A DNA stretch of 64,000 bases from NCBI GenBank assembly GCA_045565995.1, contig JBJLEF010000009.1:1-64000 (forward strand). Direction: 5' to 3'. The translations under genes were made by a program, and so were the position numbers. The DNA comes from UBA721 sp002705165. Its GTDB lineage: Bacteria > Planctomycetota > Planctomycetia > Pirellulales > Pirellulaceae. Below, piece after piece: positions 51,834 to 61,087 of the stretch. Each line of letters begins with the position of its first letter. The stretch's first letter is position 1. Below the pieces are notes generated by a model that made no database searches, was not told the origin of the DNA, and saw only the letters and a program-made list of their open reading frames with translations.

Positions 51834-54800
51834 ATGAATACCTGTCGTTCTGGTTCAATTGTTAACGCGCTTAAACTTTCTGTCGTGTTAGTCGCTTTTG
51901 CTCTTTTCGAATGCTGTGTCCAAGCAGCCGAGTTCACTCCAAGTCTGGGAGTTCTAGAGATTTTGGCTGACCCGACCCATCAGCTTGAGACTGGATTTTC
52001 ACCCGAACTCACCAAAAAGTTCCAAGTCCTTAAGCAACAGCGTCTCGAAATTTTCGAATCACTATATAAAGATAACACCGCCGTAGAGCGGGAAGTTGTT
52101 TCTCAGGAATTCCGCAAGGCTTCGGAACAGATGGCTTTAAGCCTTTTAACGGTAAGTCAACGCACTCGAATCAACCAAATTCAGTTCCGCAAAGACGGCC
52201 TCGCCTCCCTTCTTAAACCTGAGGTCCGCGTCGCGATAGGCATCAGTGATCAACAAGCCAACGCCATTCGCGCCCACGTGAAACACCGTAATGACCTGGT
52301 AGCCCACGCTACCGCTCCTGAAAAGATCAAACTACATCAGGCAACTGAAAGCAAGCTATTCTCGGTCCTCACCGATAAGCAAAAATCCGACTGGGCTCGT
52401 TTGGCTGGCGTCGAACAACAAGTGGCTTTCCTTCAGGATCCAACCGAGCAATCCCCGAAAGAACCAACAACAGATGTCGCCGAAGAGCCTGCTGACAAAC
52501 CGGAAGAAGAGCCTGCTGACAAACCGGAAGAAGAGCCTGCTGACAAACCGGAAGAAGAGCCTGCTGACAAACCGGAAGAAGAACCTGCTGACGAACCGGA
52601 AGAAGAACCTGCTGACGAACCGGAAGAAGAACCTGCTGACGAACCGGAAGAAGAACCTGCTGACGAACCGGAAGAAGAACCTGCTGACGAACCTTCAAAT
52701 GAAGCAAGCAATAATAGTGAATCCTACCTCAACGAAGCCGGGGAAATTGAAGTCCGCTTTGCCTTTAATAATACTCCATGGGCTGACATCATCGAGTGGT
52801 TTTCAGAACTAAACGAATTATCGCTCCAAATGGATGCGACCCCAGAAGGAACGTTCAACTACACCGACCCGCAGTATTATTCACCGGCTAAAGCCATGGA
52901 TTTAATGAATGGTGTCCTGCTAACCAAAGGCTACACGCTCGTGCGTCGCAATCAAATGCTAATGGTCGTAAACCTTGAAAACGGTGTGCCAGACGTCCTA
53001 GTCGAATACGTTCCTCTTGAGGAACTTGATAGCCGTGGTGAATACGAACTGGTAAAAACCCTATTCCAATTGGTAAAAATGACGCCCGAAGAAGCAACCG
53101 CCGACCTCGAAAAGCTAATTGGCCCGACCGGTCAGCTATACGTCTTCCCAGCAGCAAAACAGGTTCTCGTCCAGGAACAAGCTGGCCGACTCCGAACCAT
53201 ACGCGATGTTATCGAAGGGGTAGAAAAGCCTCGTGGCGAACTTGCCAGTAAAGTCGAGGAAATTGAACTCGAAAACGTCACCGCCGAAGACATTCTCATC
53301 GTGGCTCGAACCATGCTGGGCATGGGGGAAGCGGACTATGCTCGTGAAGGCATTAGCTTCGCCGTCGACACACTTGGAACGCGAATCTTTGTCACGGGTG
53401 AAGAAGAGAATATTGCAGTTCTTCGCGACTTAGCCACACGCCTCGACATAGATCCACTCGGCGGACTGGAAGAGGAAGACATCGAGAAACCGACTCTTAA
53501 AACACACACTATCAACGTGGCCGACCCGACAACAACTTTTGATGTTCTACAAACATTACTTGCCGGTCTTCCCGATGTGCGGCTAGCACTGGATCCAGCG
53601 ACCAACAAAATTATTGCCCTAGCACGCCCCGCCGAACACGAAACCATCACTTCGACGATTAAGGAACTAGAAGGTGACGTGCCAGTCTTTGAAGTCATTT
53701 CGCTCAAGACACTCGATCCCGAGATGGCATTGGCTATGATCGCCAATATGTTTGGAACCACCACCACAGAAGATGGAGTCGAAGTAACCCAGGGCCCCAA
53801 AGTGACAGCTGATACTGTTTCCATGAAACTTTTTGTTCGGGCGACAGAAGCTGAAGTCACTTCAATCCGCACAATGATCGAACGGCTCGAGTCTGAAAAC
53901 ACCACGACTCAGGAAGGTAATATCAGAATCCTGCCCTTCAGTGGAAAAAGTGCCGAAGACGCACTGAATCGTGCGGAACGATTTTGGACCGGCGAAAACA
54001 CGATTCGCATTGTCAAACCTGAAGATCGAACTGAGTCCGGAATCCAGAGACGCACGACTGAAGAGCCAGAAAACGACACCCCACCAGCCATTCAGCCTGC
54101 ACCCATTCGCCCGACCAAGGCAGACACACTAGAAAAATCGGCTGGCCTGCAAGACAGTGGACTGCAATTCGTTAGCAGTGCCTTGCAAGAGGGTGAAACC
54201 ATTACCTCCGCTCTCGGAAATGACATCGTTGTCGAGCTCACTGCGGAAGGAATCATTATCGCCAGTGACGATACGGAAGCGCTCGATCGCTTCGAGAGTC
54301 TACTGCGTCAACTGATCCCACCCGGCACCACACTGACAGATCGTCAGATCACAGTGTTTTACCTAAAATATGTAAAATCTGACGTAGCCAAGACACTTGT
54401 TCAGCAAATCATGAGTGGCGGTGAAGATTCGTCCGGCGGGCTGGGCTCCCTTGTCAGCGATGCTACGAGCAGCTTAATGGGTGGAGGACTTATGGGTATG
54501 ATCCTTGGCGGCGGTGGTGACAGTGCTACTGGCGACAGCAGTACGTTTTCGGCCTCTGGTACCGTTAGCATTGTTTCCGACCCTCGATTAAACGCTTTAG
54601 TTGTTCAGGCCAACGATGAGGATTTGGCCATGGTTGATTCTTTGCTGGGCATCATCGACAAGGAAGGTTCCGAAACCGAGGTTGAAACACAAGGGAAGCC
54701 AAGATTAATCCCCCTTACCTATGTCAGTGCGACAGACATCGCCAATATCCTTAAAGAAGTTTATGCCGGGCGCATCAATGGTGCATCCGGAGGTGGCCAA

Positions 54801-55358
54801 CAACAGCGGCAACCAAACCCCGAAGACATTATTAAAGCGATGATGCAACGTGGCGGCGGTGGCGGGCGTGGTGGCGGTTCCGAGGACGTGAAGAGCGAAC
54901 CCGCTAAATTAAGCATCGGCGTTGATAGCACAAGCAATTCGCTTATTGTTTCTGCTCCGGAACCACTTTTCAAAGAAGTGGAAGAGCTAGTCCTCACCCT
55001 GGATCAAGCTGGAACCCAGACCCAACAACAAATCGAAGTTAGAACCTTACATCTAGCAAACCCCGATGTAGTCAATTCGGCTCTTCAGGCTATTCTCGGC
55101 GAGTCCGTTTCGACGACAAGATCTAGCGGCGGTAGCAGCAGCTCCAATTCCGGCCAGCCCGGCGGTAATCCTGCCGCATCGGCGGATGCAATTCGCCAGA
55201 GAATCCAGGCGTTTCAGGAAGCAGCTCGTCGTGCAGCCGAAGCACGCGGTGGTGGCGGGGCTCCAGGCTCAGGTCGTCCCGGAGGAAGTGGTTTCCCAGG
55301 TGGTGGACGCCCAGGTGGCGGGGCTCCAAGTGGCGGCCGTCCTGGCGGCGGACGCTAA
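51834..55358 (+). CDS. secretin N-domain repeat protein (type II secretion), Gly-rich tail
   Basis: This 1174-residue protein has a signal peptide (about 1-32) and an acidic/Pro tandem repeat (about 217-287). Several secretin-N/NolW-type modules follow, for example VYVPLEELDSRGEYELVKTL, IFVTGEEENIAVL, VEVISLKTLDPEMALAMIANMFG and RTLHLANPDVVNSALQ. Two Gly-rich linkers (about 860-900 and 990-1010) precede the last domains and a Gly/Pro-rich end. I find no canonical secretin beta-barrel region near the C-terminus, so the pore-forming domain is absent or very divergent. It is the first gene of the operon encoding GspE to GspL. Confidence 0.85.
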   Translation: MNTCRSGSIVNALKLSVVLVAFALFECCVQAAEFTPSLGVLEILADPTHQLETGFSPELTKKFQVLKQQRLEIFESLYKDNTAVEREVVSQEFRKASEQMALSLLTVSQRTRINQIQFRKDGLASLLKPEVRVAIGISDQQANAIRAHVKHRNDLVAHATAPEKIKLHQATESKLFSVLTDKQKSDWARLAGVEQQVAFLQDPTEQSPKEPTTDVAEEPADKPEEEPADKPEEEPADKPEEEPADKPEEEPADEPEEEPADEPEEEPADEPEEEPADEPEEEPADEPSNEASNNSESYLNEAGEIEVRFAFNNTPWADIIEWFSELNELSLQMDATPEGTFNYTDPQYYSPAKAMDLMNGVLLTKGYTLVRRNQMLMVVNLENGVPDVLVEYVPLEELDSRGEYELVKTLFQLVKMTPEEATADLEKLIGPTGQLYVFPAAKQVLVQEQAGRLRTIRDVIEGVEKPRGELASKVEEIELENVTAEDILIVARTMLGMGEADYAREGISFAVDTLGTRIFVTGEEENIAVLRDLATRLDIDPLGGLEEEDIEKPTLKTHTINVADPTTTFDVLQTLLAGLPDVRLALDPATNKIIALARPAEHETITSTIKELEGDVPVFEVISLKTLDPEMALAMIANMFGTTTTEDGVEVTQGPKVTADTVSMKLFVRATEAEVTSIRTMIERLESENTTTQEGNIRILPFSGKSAEDALNRAERFWTGENTIRIVKPEDRTESGIQRRTTEEPENDTPPAIQPAPIRPTKADTLEKSAGLQDSGLQFVSSALQEGETITSALGNDIVVELTAEGIIIASDDTEALDRFESLLRQLIPPGTTLTDRQITVFYLKYVKSDVAKTLVQQIMSGGEDSSGGLGSLVSDATSSLMGGGLMGMILGGGGDSATGDSSTFSASGTVSIVSDPRLNALVVQANDEDLAMVDSLLGIIDKEGSETEVETQGKPRLIPLTYVSATDIANILKEVYAGRINGASGGGQQQRQPNPEDIIKAMMQRGGGGGRGGGSEDVKSEPAKLSIGVDSTSNSLIVSAPEPLFKEVEELVLTLDQAGTQTQQQIEVRTLHLANPDVVNSALQAILGESVSTTRSSGGSSSSNSGQPGGNPAASADAIRQRIQAFQEAARRAAEARGGGGAPGSGRPGGSGFPGGGRPGGGAPSGGRPGGGR
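52482..52694 (+). repeat. in-frame 24-bp tandem repeats (EEEPADKP/EEEPADEP)
   Basis: Nine units lie inside the secretin-N gene: one partial EEPADKP, three EEEPADKP and five EEEPADEP. Units are nearly identical at the DNA level, so slippage could change copy number without changing frame. The segment is strongly acidic and presumably a flexible stalk between signal peptide-proximal helices and the secretin-N modules. Confidence 0.9.
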
Positions 55359-55399
55359 ACCTAGTAGTACGCAGATATTAACGAGAAAGAGCACTAACC

Positions 55400-57100
55400 A
55401 TGGAAGCATGCGTAATACTAAAAGAAAAGGGACTTCTTAACGACACTCAGGTCGACACGATTATTCAGACCGGTGCCAAGGGGAACGACCAGGTTGAATC
55501 TGCGGTATCGTTAGGGTTCGTCGATGAGCGAGAAGCCTTGAAAGCGATTGCTGAAGCCGTTGGCGTGGAATTTATCGATTTCCGCGAGACCGAAGTTGAT
55601 CTATCTTTACTGGATGAATTTCCTACGAGGTTGATTTACCGAGAGTCGCTCTTTCCGGTGGTTGCTCAAAATGGTCATATTACCGTTGCTACAAGCGATC
55701 CGTTTAACCTGTACCCGATCGACGAAGCTGCGGCGGCGACTGGCAAGGCAATTCTCCCGGTCGTTGCGACACGCCGGGACATTGACACCCTTATTAAAAA
55801 CCATCTTGGTGTCGGTAGCGAAACGATCGACAGCCTCGTTGCTGCAAAGCAAGACAACGAAGTCGAACTTCTCGAAGAGCTTGAAATCGACGGATCCGAA
55901 TTATCGGAAATGGCGCAGGAAGCTTCTGTCATTCGACTGGTGAATGAAATCCTGCTGGAAGCCATTGAGTCGCGAACGAGTGACGTACACATTGAATCCC
56001 AGTCAAGTGGCATTTCAATCCGTTATCGTATTGACGGGATGCTTCACCCACAGCCAGTACCACCGGAAATCAACCAATTTCAAGCCGCGATTATCAGCCG
56101 TCTAAAAATTATGGCGCGACTCAATATTGCGGAAAAACGCCTGCCACAAGATGGTCGTATCAAGCTCAAAGTGCGTGGCCGTGAAGTCGATATTCGTGTC
56201 AGTGTTATCCCGATGATTCATGGCGAAGGTATTGTCATGCGTATTCTCGATAAGGGATCGATGGTATTTGACCTGCAAAGTCTGGGTATGGAACCAGACA
56301 TCTACGCTACTTATAGTGAATTAATCCGTATTCCTCACGGAATCGTTCTCGTCTGTGGTCCGACCGGTTCTGGTAAAACAACCACACTTTATAGCTCCCT
56401 GATGGAAATCAAGGGGCCCGACAACAAAATCATCACGACGGAGGATCCGGTCGAGTACCAACTTGATGGAATCAACCAAATTCAGGTTCATTCCAAAATC
56501 GGCCTGACTTTCTCAGCCTCACTTAGAAGTATTCTCCGACATGACCCAGACATTGTTCTTGTGGGAGAAATCCGAGACCTCGAAACAGCAGAGAACGCCA
56601 TTCAGGCTTCACTTACCGGCCACATGGTATTCTCGACCCTCCATACCAACGATTCCGCCGGAGCGTATACGCGTATGACCGACATGGGTGTGGAACCATT
56701 CCTCGTGGCCAGCACCGTAGAAGCCGTCATGTCACAGCGTCTAGTACGACGACTGTGTAATAATTGCAAACGGCCAGTCAAATTAGATGATACGGATGTC
56801 CCCCACGATTTTCCCCGAGACATGCTGGACGGCGACATCTTTGAAGCGGTAGGATGTCGGGAATGTCGTAACGTTGGATACTCTGGACGACTTGGTATCT
56901 ATGAATTGATGTTAACGACTGACGAAGTACGCGATTTGGCAACCCAAAATGCAAGTAGCTGGGAACTCAAAAAGGTAGCCGTTCGTAATGGAATGGGAAC
57001 CCTTCGTGATGATGGTTGGCGAAAAGTCGTCGCCGGAAAGACCAGCATGGATGAAGTCTTAAGAATCACCAAGGGTGACCAAATCGTCCCCGCAAGTTAG
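55400..57100 (+). CDS. gspE: type II secretion/type IV pilus assembly ATPase
   Basis: This 566-residue cytoplasmic AAA-type ATPase powers pseudopilus assembly. It has an N-terminal MshEN/GspE-N domain (about 1-150), Walker A GPTGSGKTTTLYSS near 318, an Asp box, Walker B DPDIVLVGEIRD near 381, and a His box (STLHTNDSAGAYTRM). The tetra-Cys zinc finger is present as CNNCKRP near 452 and CRECRNVGYSGR near 486. It follows the secretin-N gene by 41 bp and starts at 55400. Confidence 0.96.
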   Translation: MEACVILKEKGLLNDTQVDTIIQTGAKGNDQVESAVSLGFVDEREALKAIAEAVGVEFIDFRETEVDLSLLDEFPTRLIYRESLFPVVAQNGHITVATSDPFNLYPIDEAAAATGKAILPVVATRRDIDTLIKNHLGVGSETIDSLVAAKQDNEVELLEELEIDGSELSEMAQEASVIRLVNEILLEAIESRTSDVHIESQSSGISIRYRIDGMLHPQPVPPEINQFQAAIISRLKIMARLNIAEKRLPQDGRIKLKVRGREVDIRVSVIPMIHGEGIVMRILDKGSMVFDLQSLGMEPDIYATYSELIRIPHGIVLVCGPTGSGKTTTLYSSLMEIKGPDNKIITTEDPVEYQLDGINQIQVHSKIGLTFSASLRSILRHDPDIVLVGEIRDLETAENAIQASLTGHMVFSTLHTNDSAGAYTRMTDMGVEPFLVASTVEAVMSQRLVRRLCNNCKRPVKLDDTDVPHDFPRDMLDGDIFEAVGCRECRNVGYSGRLGIYELMLTTDEVRDLATQNASSWELKKVAVRNGMGTLRDDGWRKVVAGKTSMDEVLRITKGDQIVPAS

Positions 57101-57112
57101 AGCCACTTCAGA

Positions 57113-58318
57113 ATGCCCGATTTTCAATACACCGCACGAGACACTGCCGGAAAGAAGGTGGTGGGCCAAATCGCCGCCGCCACCGAGCGAGAGGCTGTGC
57201 GCATGCTCGCCGGCAATGCCTTGTTCCCGCTGGAGATATCTACCGACATAAAGTCCACCGTTCGGAAAAGCAATAAGCGGGTTAAGGGCCAGGTCATGGC
57301 ACAGGTCTATGGCCAGCTTGCCTCCCTTTTACGTAGCGGCGTACCACTTCTTCGTAGTATCAAAGTCTTGCAAAAACAAGCCACTAATGACACCCTCTCT
57401 TTTGTACTAGGGGAAGTCTACGCGCAAGTTGAAGAAGGAATCAACGTCGCCGACGCGATGGCACAGTATCCAAAAGTCTTCAGCGAAGTCTGCATTAACA
57501 TGTCACGTGCTGGTGCCGAGGGCGGATTTCTGGAAGACGCGTTAGACCGGGTGGCAAAATTCACCGAACAGCAGGAAGACCTGAAAGGTGAGACGATTGG
57601 GCAACTGGCGTATCCGGTATTCCTTGGGACAGTGGGTTCTATTCTGGTAGCGGGCCTGGTCATCTTCTTCGTACCTAAATTCGGAGATATGTTTGACAAT
57701 TTACGCGAACGAGGGGAACTACCGGCCGTGACTGACTGGCTTCTCGCTTTTAGCGAAAGCCTTCGCACCGTCTGGGCATTTGTTTTCGCTCTCGTTATCG
57801 CCTTTGGACTGTTGGTTATTAACAACTACTTTCAAACCGAATCCGGACGTAAGTCCCGTGACCTCATCAAAATACGCCTTCCCTTAGTCGGCAAAGTTTT
57901 TCTGGCTTTTGCGGTCGCCCGATTTTGCCGAGTCCTGGGCACGCTACTCCAAAATGGAGTGCCGATCCTGAAATCACTCGAAATCAGCAGCTTGGCTGCC
58001 GGTAACAGGGTTATCTCTGGCGCTATCGATGACGCCACTGAAAACATTACCAGCGGTGAATCACTTTCTAAACCATTGGGACAAAGCGGGTATTTCCCTG
58101 GAACCGTAGTGGAGATGATTTCCGTAGCGGAAGAATCTAATACACTGGACCGGGTTCTGATCGAAATAGCAGATAATCTCGAGAAACGAACGGCTCGCCA
58201 ATTATCACTCGCTGTTCGACTGCTCGAACCAATCATGCTATTAGTGATGGCCGGTGCGGTTTTAGTGGTCGTTATTGCTTTATTGATGCCAGTGATCAAG
58301 ATGAGCAGTGCCATTTAG
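57113..58318 (+). CDS. gspF: type II secretion inner membrane platform protein
   Basis: This 401-residue GspF/PilC protein has two T2SSF domains: residues about 60-190 with QVYGQLASLLRSGVPLLRSI and about 265-390 with RFCRVLGTLLQNGVPILKSL. Membrane segments lie near 165-190, 215-240 and the C-terminus (LLVMAGAVLVVVIALLMPVI). It is the platform that GspE acts on. It starts 12 bp after gspE. Confidence 0.95.
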   Translation: MPDFQYTARDTAGKKVVGQIAAATEREAVRMLAGNALFPLEISTDIKSTVRKSNKRVKGQVMAQVYGQLASLLRSGVPLLRSIKVLQKQATNDTLSFVLGEVYAQVEEGINVADAMAQYPKVFSEVCINMSRAGAEGGFLEDALDRVAKFTEQQEDLKGETIGQLAYPVFLGTVGSILVAGLVIFFVPKFGDMFDNLRERGELPAVTDWLLAFSESLRTVWAFVFALVIAFGLLVINNYFQTESGRKSRDLIKIRLPLVGKVFLAFAVARFCRVLGTLLQNGVPILKSLEISSLAAGNRVISGAIDDATENITSGESLSKPLGQSGYFPGTVVEMISVAEESNTLDRVLIEIADNLEKRTARQLSLAVRLLEPIMLLVMAGAVLVVVIALLMPVIKMSSAI

Positions 58319-58417
58319 TTTAGAATTTAACGCAACTCAAAACATCAATCGGTGTTTAATAGCCGATGAACAAACTCCGCTCAAACGGAACAACAAACAA
58401 AAGGGATTTAAAGAACT

Positions 58418-58852
58418 ATGCAAAAGAAACGATTTCCAAATCGTCATCGTAGCCGCAAAGGCTTCACTCTGATGGAAGTACTCATCGTGATGGCCATCCT
58501 GGTTATCCTCGGTACGATCGTGGTCACCAACTTTTCCGGTGTTCTTTCTCAAAGCAAGGCGGATTCAGCTAAGATCCAAATGCAAAACTTTGAGCAGCCT
58601 CTTGAATTATACAAGCTCGGGGTGGGAAGCTATCCAACAACAGATATCGGACTTGAAGGACTTCTTAATGAACCCCCCAACGCTCCGTCAGGGAAATGGC
58701 GCGGTCCGTACCTTAAAGCTACGGAGATTCCTGCAGACCCATGGGGTCGTCCTTATACGTACACCGCCGATGGAGCCGGATTTAAGATCATCAGCGCCGG
58801 TGAAGATGCCGAAAAAGAAGACGACGACATAGAACACATCGTTGCGCAGTAA
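58418..58852 (+). CDS. gspG: major pseudopilin GspG
   Basis: This 144-residue major pseudopilin has the prepilin peptidase site RKGFTLMEVLIVMAILVILG (cleavage after Gly, Glu at +5) and a C-terminal calcium-binding region typical of GspG (GLEGLLNEPPNAPSGKWRGP and DPWGRPYTYTADG). The end is unusually acidic (EDAEKEDDDIEHI). Its gene lies 100 bp downstream of gspF. Confidence 0.95.
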   Translation: MQKKRFPNRHRSRKGFTLMEVLIVMAILVILGTIVVTNFSGVLSQSKADSAKIQMQNFEQPLELYKLGVGSYPTTDIGLEGLLNEPPNAPSGKWRGPYLKATEIPADPWGRPYTYTADGAGFKIISAGEDAEKEDDDIEHIVAQ

Positions 58853-58908
58853 GCATTTCCAACAGCCTGCTGTTACCTGTGCTTTTGCCAATTATGGGGT
58901 AACAAACC

Positions 58909-59649
58909 ATGCAATCAACAAAGTGCAAACTGCCTCCTGTTATTAAAAAACAGCAAGGAGCTTTTACACTTTTTGAAATTCTGGTTGTGATGGTCGTAGT
59001 AATTGTGCTGGGCGCCATCGCTTATCCCGCCATCAGCGGGATGACTGGAATTGAGGCTCTTTTGCGAAGTGGGGACCAGGTAAGAATCCATCTGGCACGG
59101 GCACGGAATCAGGCGATGCGAAGCGGGACAACCCTATCTCTCCGCTATGAACTTCAAGGTAATCAATATATTATCGAACCCTGGACGACGGGAGAAGAAT
59201 TCCTGGAAATCGGTGCAACCCTGGAGAATCAACCCCTGGTCAATGTCATGGGCGAGACTAACAGCGAAGCCTTTGCTGAAAGCGAATACCGCACGATCAA
59301 GAAACTAATTGGCTACCCTCATAAGCTACAGACGGACATTAGCTTTGTTGGCTCGATTATGGAATTCGATGCTCGTTCCGCGATTCTCGGTGACGCGCAG
59401 CTAAACGACCTCACCACCGCCGCGGGCCAGACAAGCATGACCGATGGTATTCAGGGGGTCTGGTCAGACCCGATTCTCTTCTACCCCGACGGAAGTACGA
59501 GCCAGACAGAAATCAGGCTTGGTTCTACAGATGGGAAGGGATTTATTATGGTGCGTCTTCGCGGTTTAACAGGCATCGCCTATGTGACCGAAGTCGCAAG
59601 CGCCAGTGAAATCCAACAACTAGATCTGCAAAGACAGGGGAATCAGTAA
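58909..59649 (+). CDS. pseudopilin-like protein (GspH type)
   Basis: The 246-residue product has a prepilin site QGAFTLFEILVVMVVVIVLG (G/A with Glu at +5; Phe replaces Met), then VRIHLARARNQAMRSGTTLSLRY, typical of GspH/FimT minor pseudopilins. The body is longer than usual and beta-rich. Its TAA stop overlaps the gspI-like ATG (TAATG at 59647-59651). Confidence 0.88.
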   Translation: MQSTKCKLPPVIKKQQGAFTLFEILVVMVVVIVLGAIAYPAISGMTGIEALLRSGDQVRIHLARARNQAMRSGTTLSLRYELQGNQYIIEPWTTGEEFLEIGATLENQPLVNVMGETNSEAFAESEYRTIKKLIGYPHKLQTDISFVGSIMEFDARSAILGDAQLNDLTTAAGQTSMTDGIQGVWSDPILFYPDGSTSQTEIRLGSTDGKGFIMVRLRGLTGIAYVTEVASASEIQQLDLQRQGNQ

Positions 59650-60113
59650 TGCGATATTCTTCTCGTCAGAACCAGGCTGGTTTTACGCTGATGGAAATCC
59701 TCGTTTCGATCACGATCCTTGGGCTTTCGATGGTGGCCATCAATGGCCTGGTCAGCATCGGCGCGCGAAATGCGCGCGAAGCCCAGGTGCTTACAACGGC
59801 TCAATTCCTTGCCGAGTCCAAACTCTCGGAGGTAAAGACAGGGCTCTTGTCGCCTAACAGCACTGGACCGATGCCGTTTACCCCGGAAGAGACCACTGAG
59901 CCATTTCACCTTTGAGGTCCAGTCCCAATCCATGGGAGCCGATGGACAACTGATGGCAATCCGCGTTGTCGTTGAAATCACCCCGGAGGGCGTTGAACCC
60001 GACCACTCATTTACCAACTCGACACATTGATGATCGATCCGCAAATTGAGATGCAACAGGATGCGGATCTCACGGTCCATGAAATGATCATGCAAATGGA
60101 GGCCACCCAATGA
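59649..60113 (+). pseudogene. gspI-like minor pseudopilin interrupted by two compensating frameshifts
   Basis: The first frame gives an 88-residue start with prepilin site QAGFTLMEILVSITILGLSM and LAESKLSEVKTG, then stops at TGA 59913-59915. Reading on in the next frame from about 59910 gives FEVQSQSMGADGQLMAIRVV, and from about 60012 back in the first frame YQLDTLMIDPQIEMQ through to TGA at 60111-60113, which overlaps the next start (ATGA). The joined product would be about 154 residues, a sensible GspI length. An extra C near 59909 and a missing T near 60010 would explain it, so either sequence errors or real decay. Confidence 0.75.
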
Positions 60114-61087
60114 GACGCTTCCAGCCTCAGCAAGGCGTTACCCTCCTTGAGCTTATCATTTCCCTGGCTCTTTCCGGCCTGCTTTTTGCAATGATCACTC
60201 AAATGATCGGCAACCACTTCCATGTCCTAGAGAAACAAAGAGACAATGTTGAAGAGGTGCAGCTCGCACGTGCATTGCTTTCGCGCATGTCCCAAGACAT
60301 CAAGAGTGCGGTCCAATACAACGGTGTTGACGTAGAAGCTGCGATGGGGGATATCGACGTTCAGGGCGCATTGGAAATCGCATCTGGCGCCGGCATGGGG
60401 ATGGAAGACCTTCTGGGTGCGGCCGACTCACTACTATCCTCAAGCGATTCCACGACACCTTCCTACGATTTCCAAACCACGTTCCCTACGAGCCTCGGAA
60501 TGTATGGAGACCAGCAAACGCTCCGAGTTGATATAAGCCGTATTCCACGCCAGGAAGAATATCGCGCGATGTATGACCCCACTGAAATCGGCGTCCTGCA
60601 GGACATCCCGTCAGACGTCAAATTAATTTCCTATTATTGCCGGACCTTGAATGTAGAAACAACTGTTTCCGCTCAGGACGTCTTTAACGACGATCCGACT
60701 ATACCGGGACTGCTTCGAGGCCAACTAAGCCGTGCCATCACTTCCTACGCGATGAACAATGGAAATTCTCAGGCCGTTCAGGACGCGGATAAGATGCTCG
60801 CTCCTGAGGTAATTGCACTGGAGTTTCAATACTACGATGGATATCAGTGGCTGCAATACTGGGACAGCGAGGAATTTGAAGGGCTACCCTTAGCAGTCAA
60901 GATCCGCATGACGATGCGTTCAAATTCACCTTATGCCAGCGGTGGCGTGCTCGACGCTTTTTACGGGACGACCACCGATGCCGAAGGGCGGATGGCGGTT
61001 ACCTACCAAAAGGTCGTGAAACTACCGGTCGGTAAAATACGACCTCTTGAGCAGGAGGACGAAGGGTTGCAAAACCTTGGACTATGA
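60110..61087 (+). CDS. GspJ-like minor pseudopilin
   Basis: This 325-residue protein begins with QQGVTLLELIISLALSGLLF (prepilin site, Glu at +5) and has the GspJ layout. The central and C-terminal parts are beta-rich and include LAPEVIALEFQYYDGYQWLQ, a stretch seen in GspJ (xxFxYYDGxxW). It overlaps the next gene (ATGA at 61084-61087). Confidence 0.88.
   Translation: MRRFQPQQGVTLLELIISLALSGLLFAMITQMIGNHFHVLEKQRDNVEEVQLARALLSRMSQDIKSAVQYNGVDVEAAMGDIDVQGALEIASGAGMGMEDLLGAADSLLSSSDSTTPSYDFQTTFPTSLGMYGDQQTLRVDISRIPRQEEYRAMYDPTEIGVLQDIPSDVKLISYYCRTLNVETTVSAQDVFNDDPTIPGLLRGQLSRAITSYAMNNGNSQAVQDADKMLAPEVIALEFQYYDGYQWLQYWDSEEFEGLPLAVKIRMTMRSNSPYASGGVLDAFYGTTTDAEGRMAVTYQKVVKLPVGKIRPLEQEDEGLQNLGL

Noticed and set aside
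52369..52711. Long minus-strand frames across the repeat region of the secretin-N gene
   Set aside because: They are translations of the antisense of a 24-bp tandem repeat, with repeated Leu/Pro/Val/Gln or Ser/Gly/Ala patterns, and have no family or ribosome-binding site.
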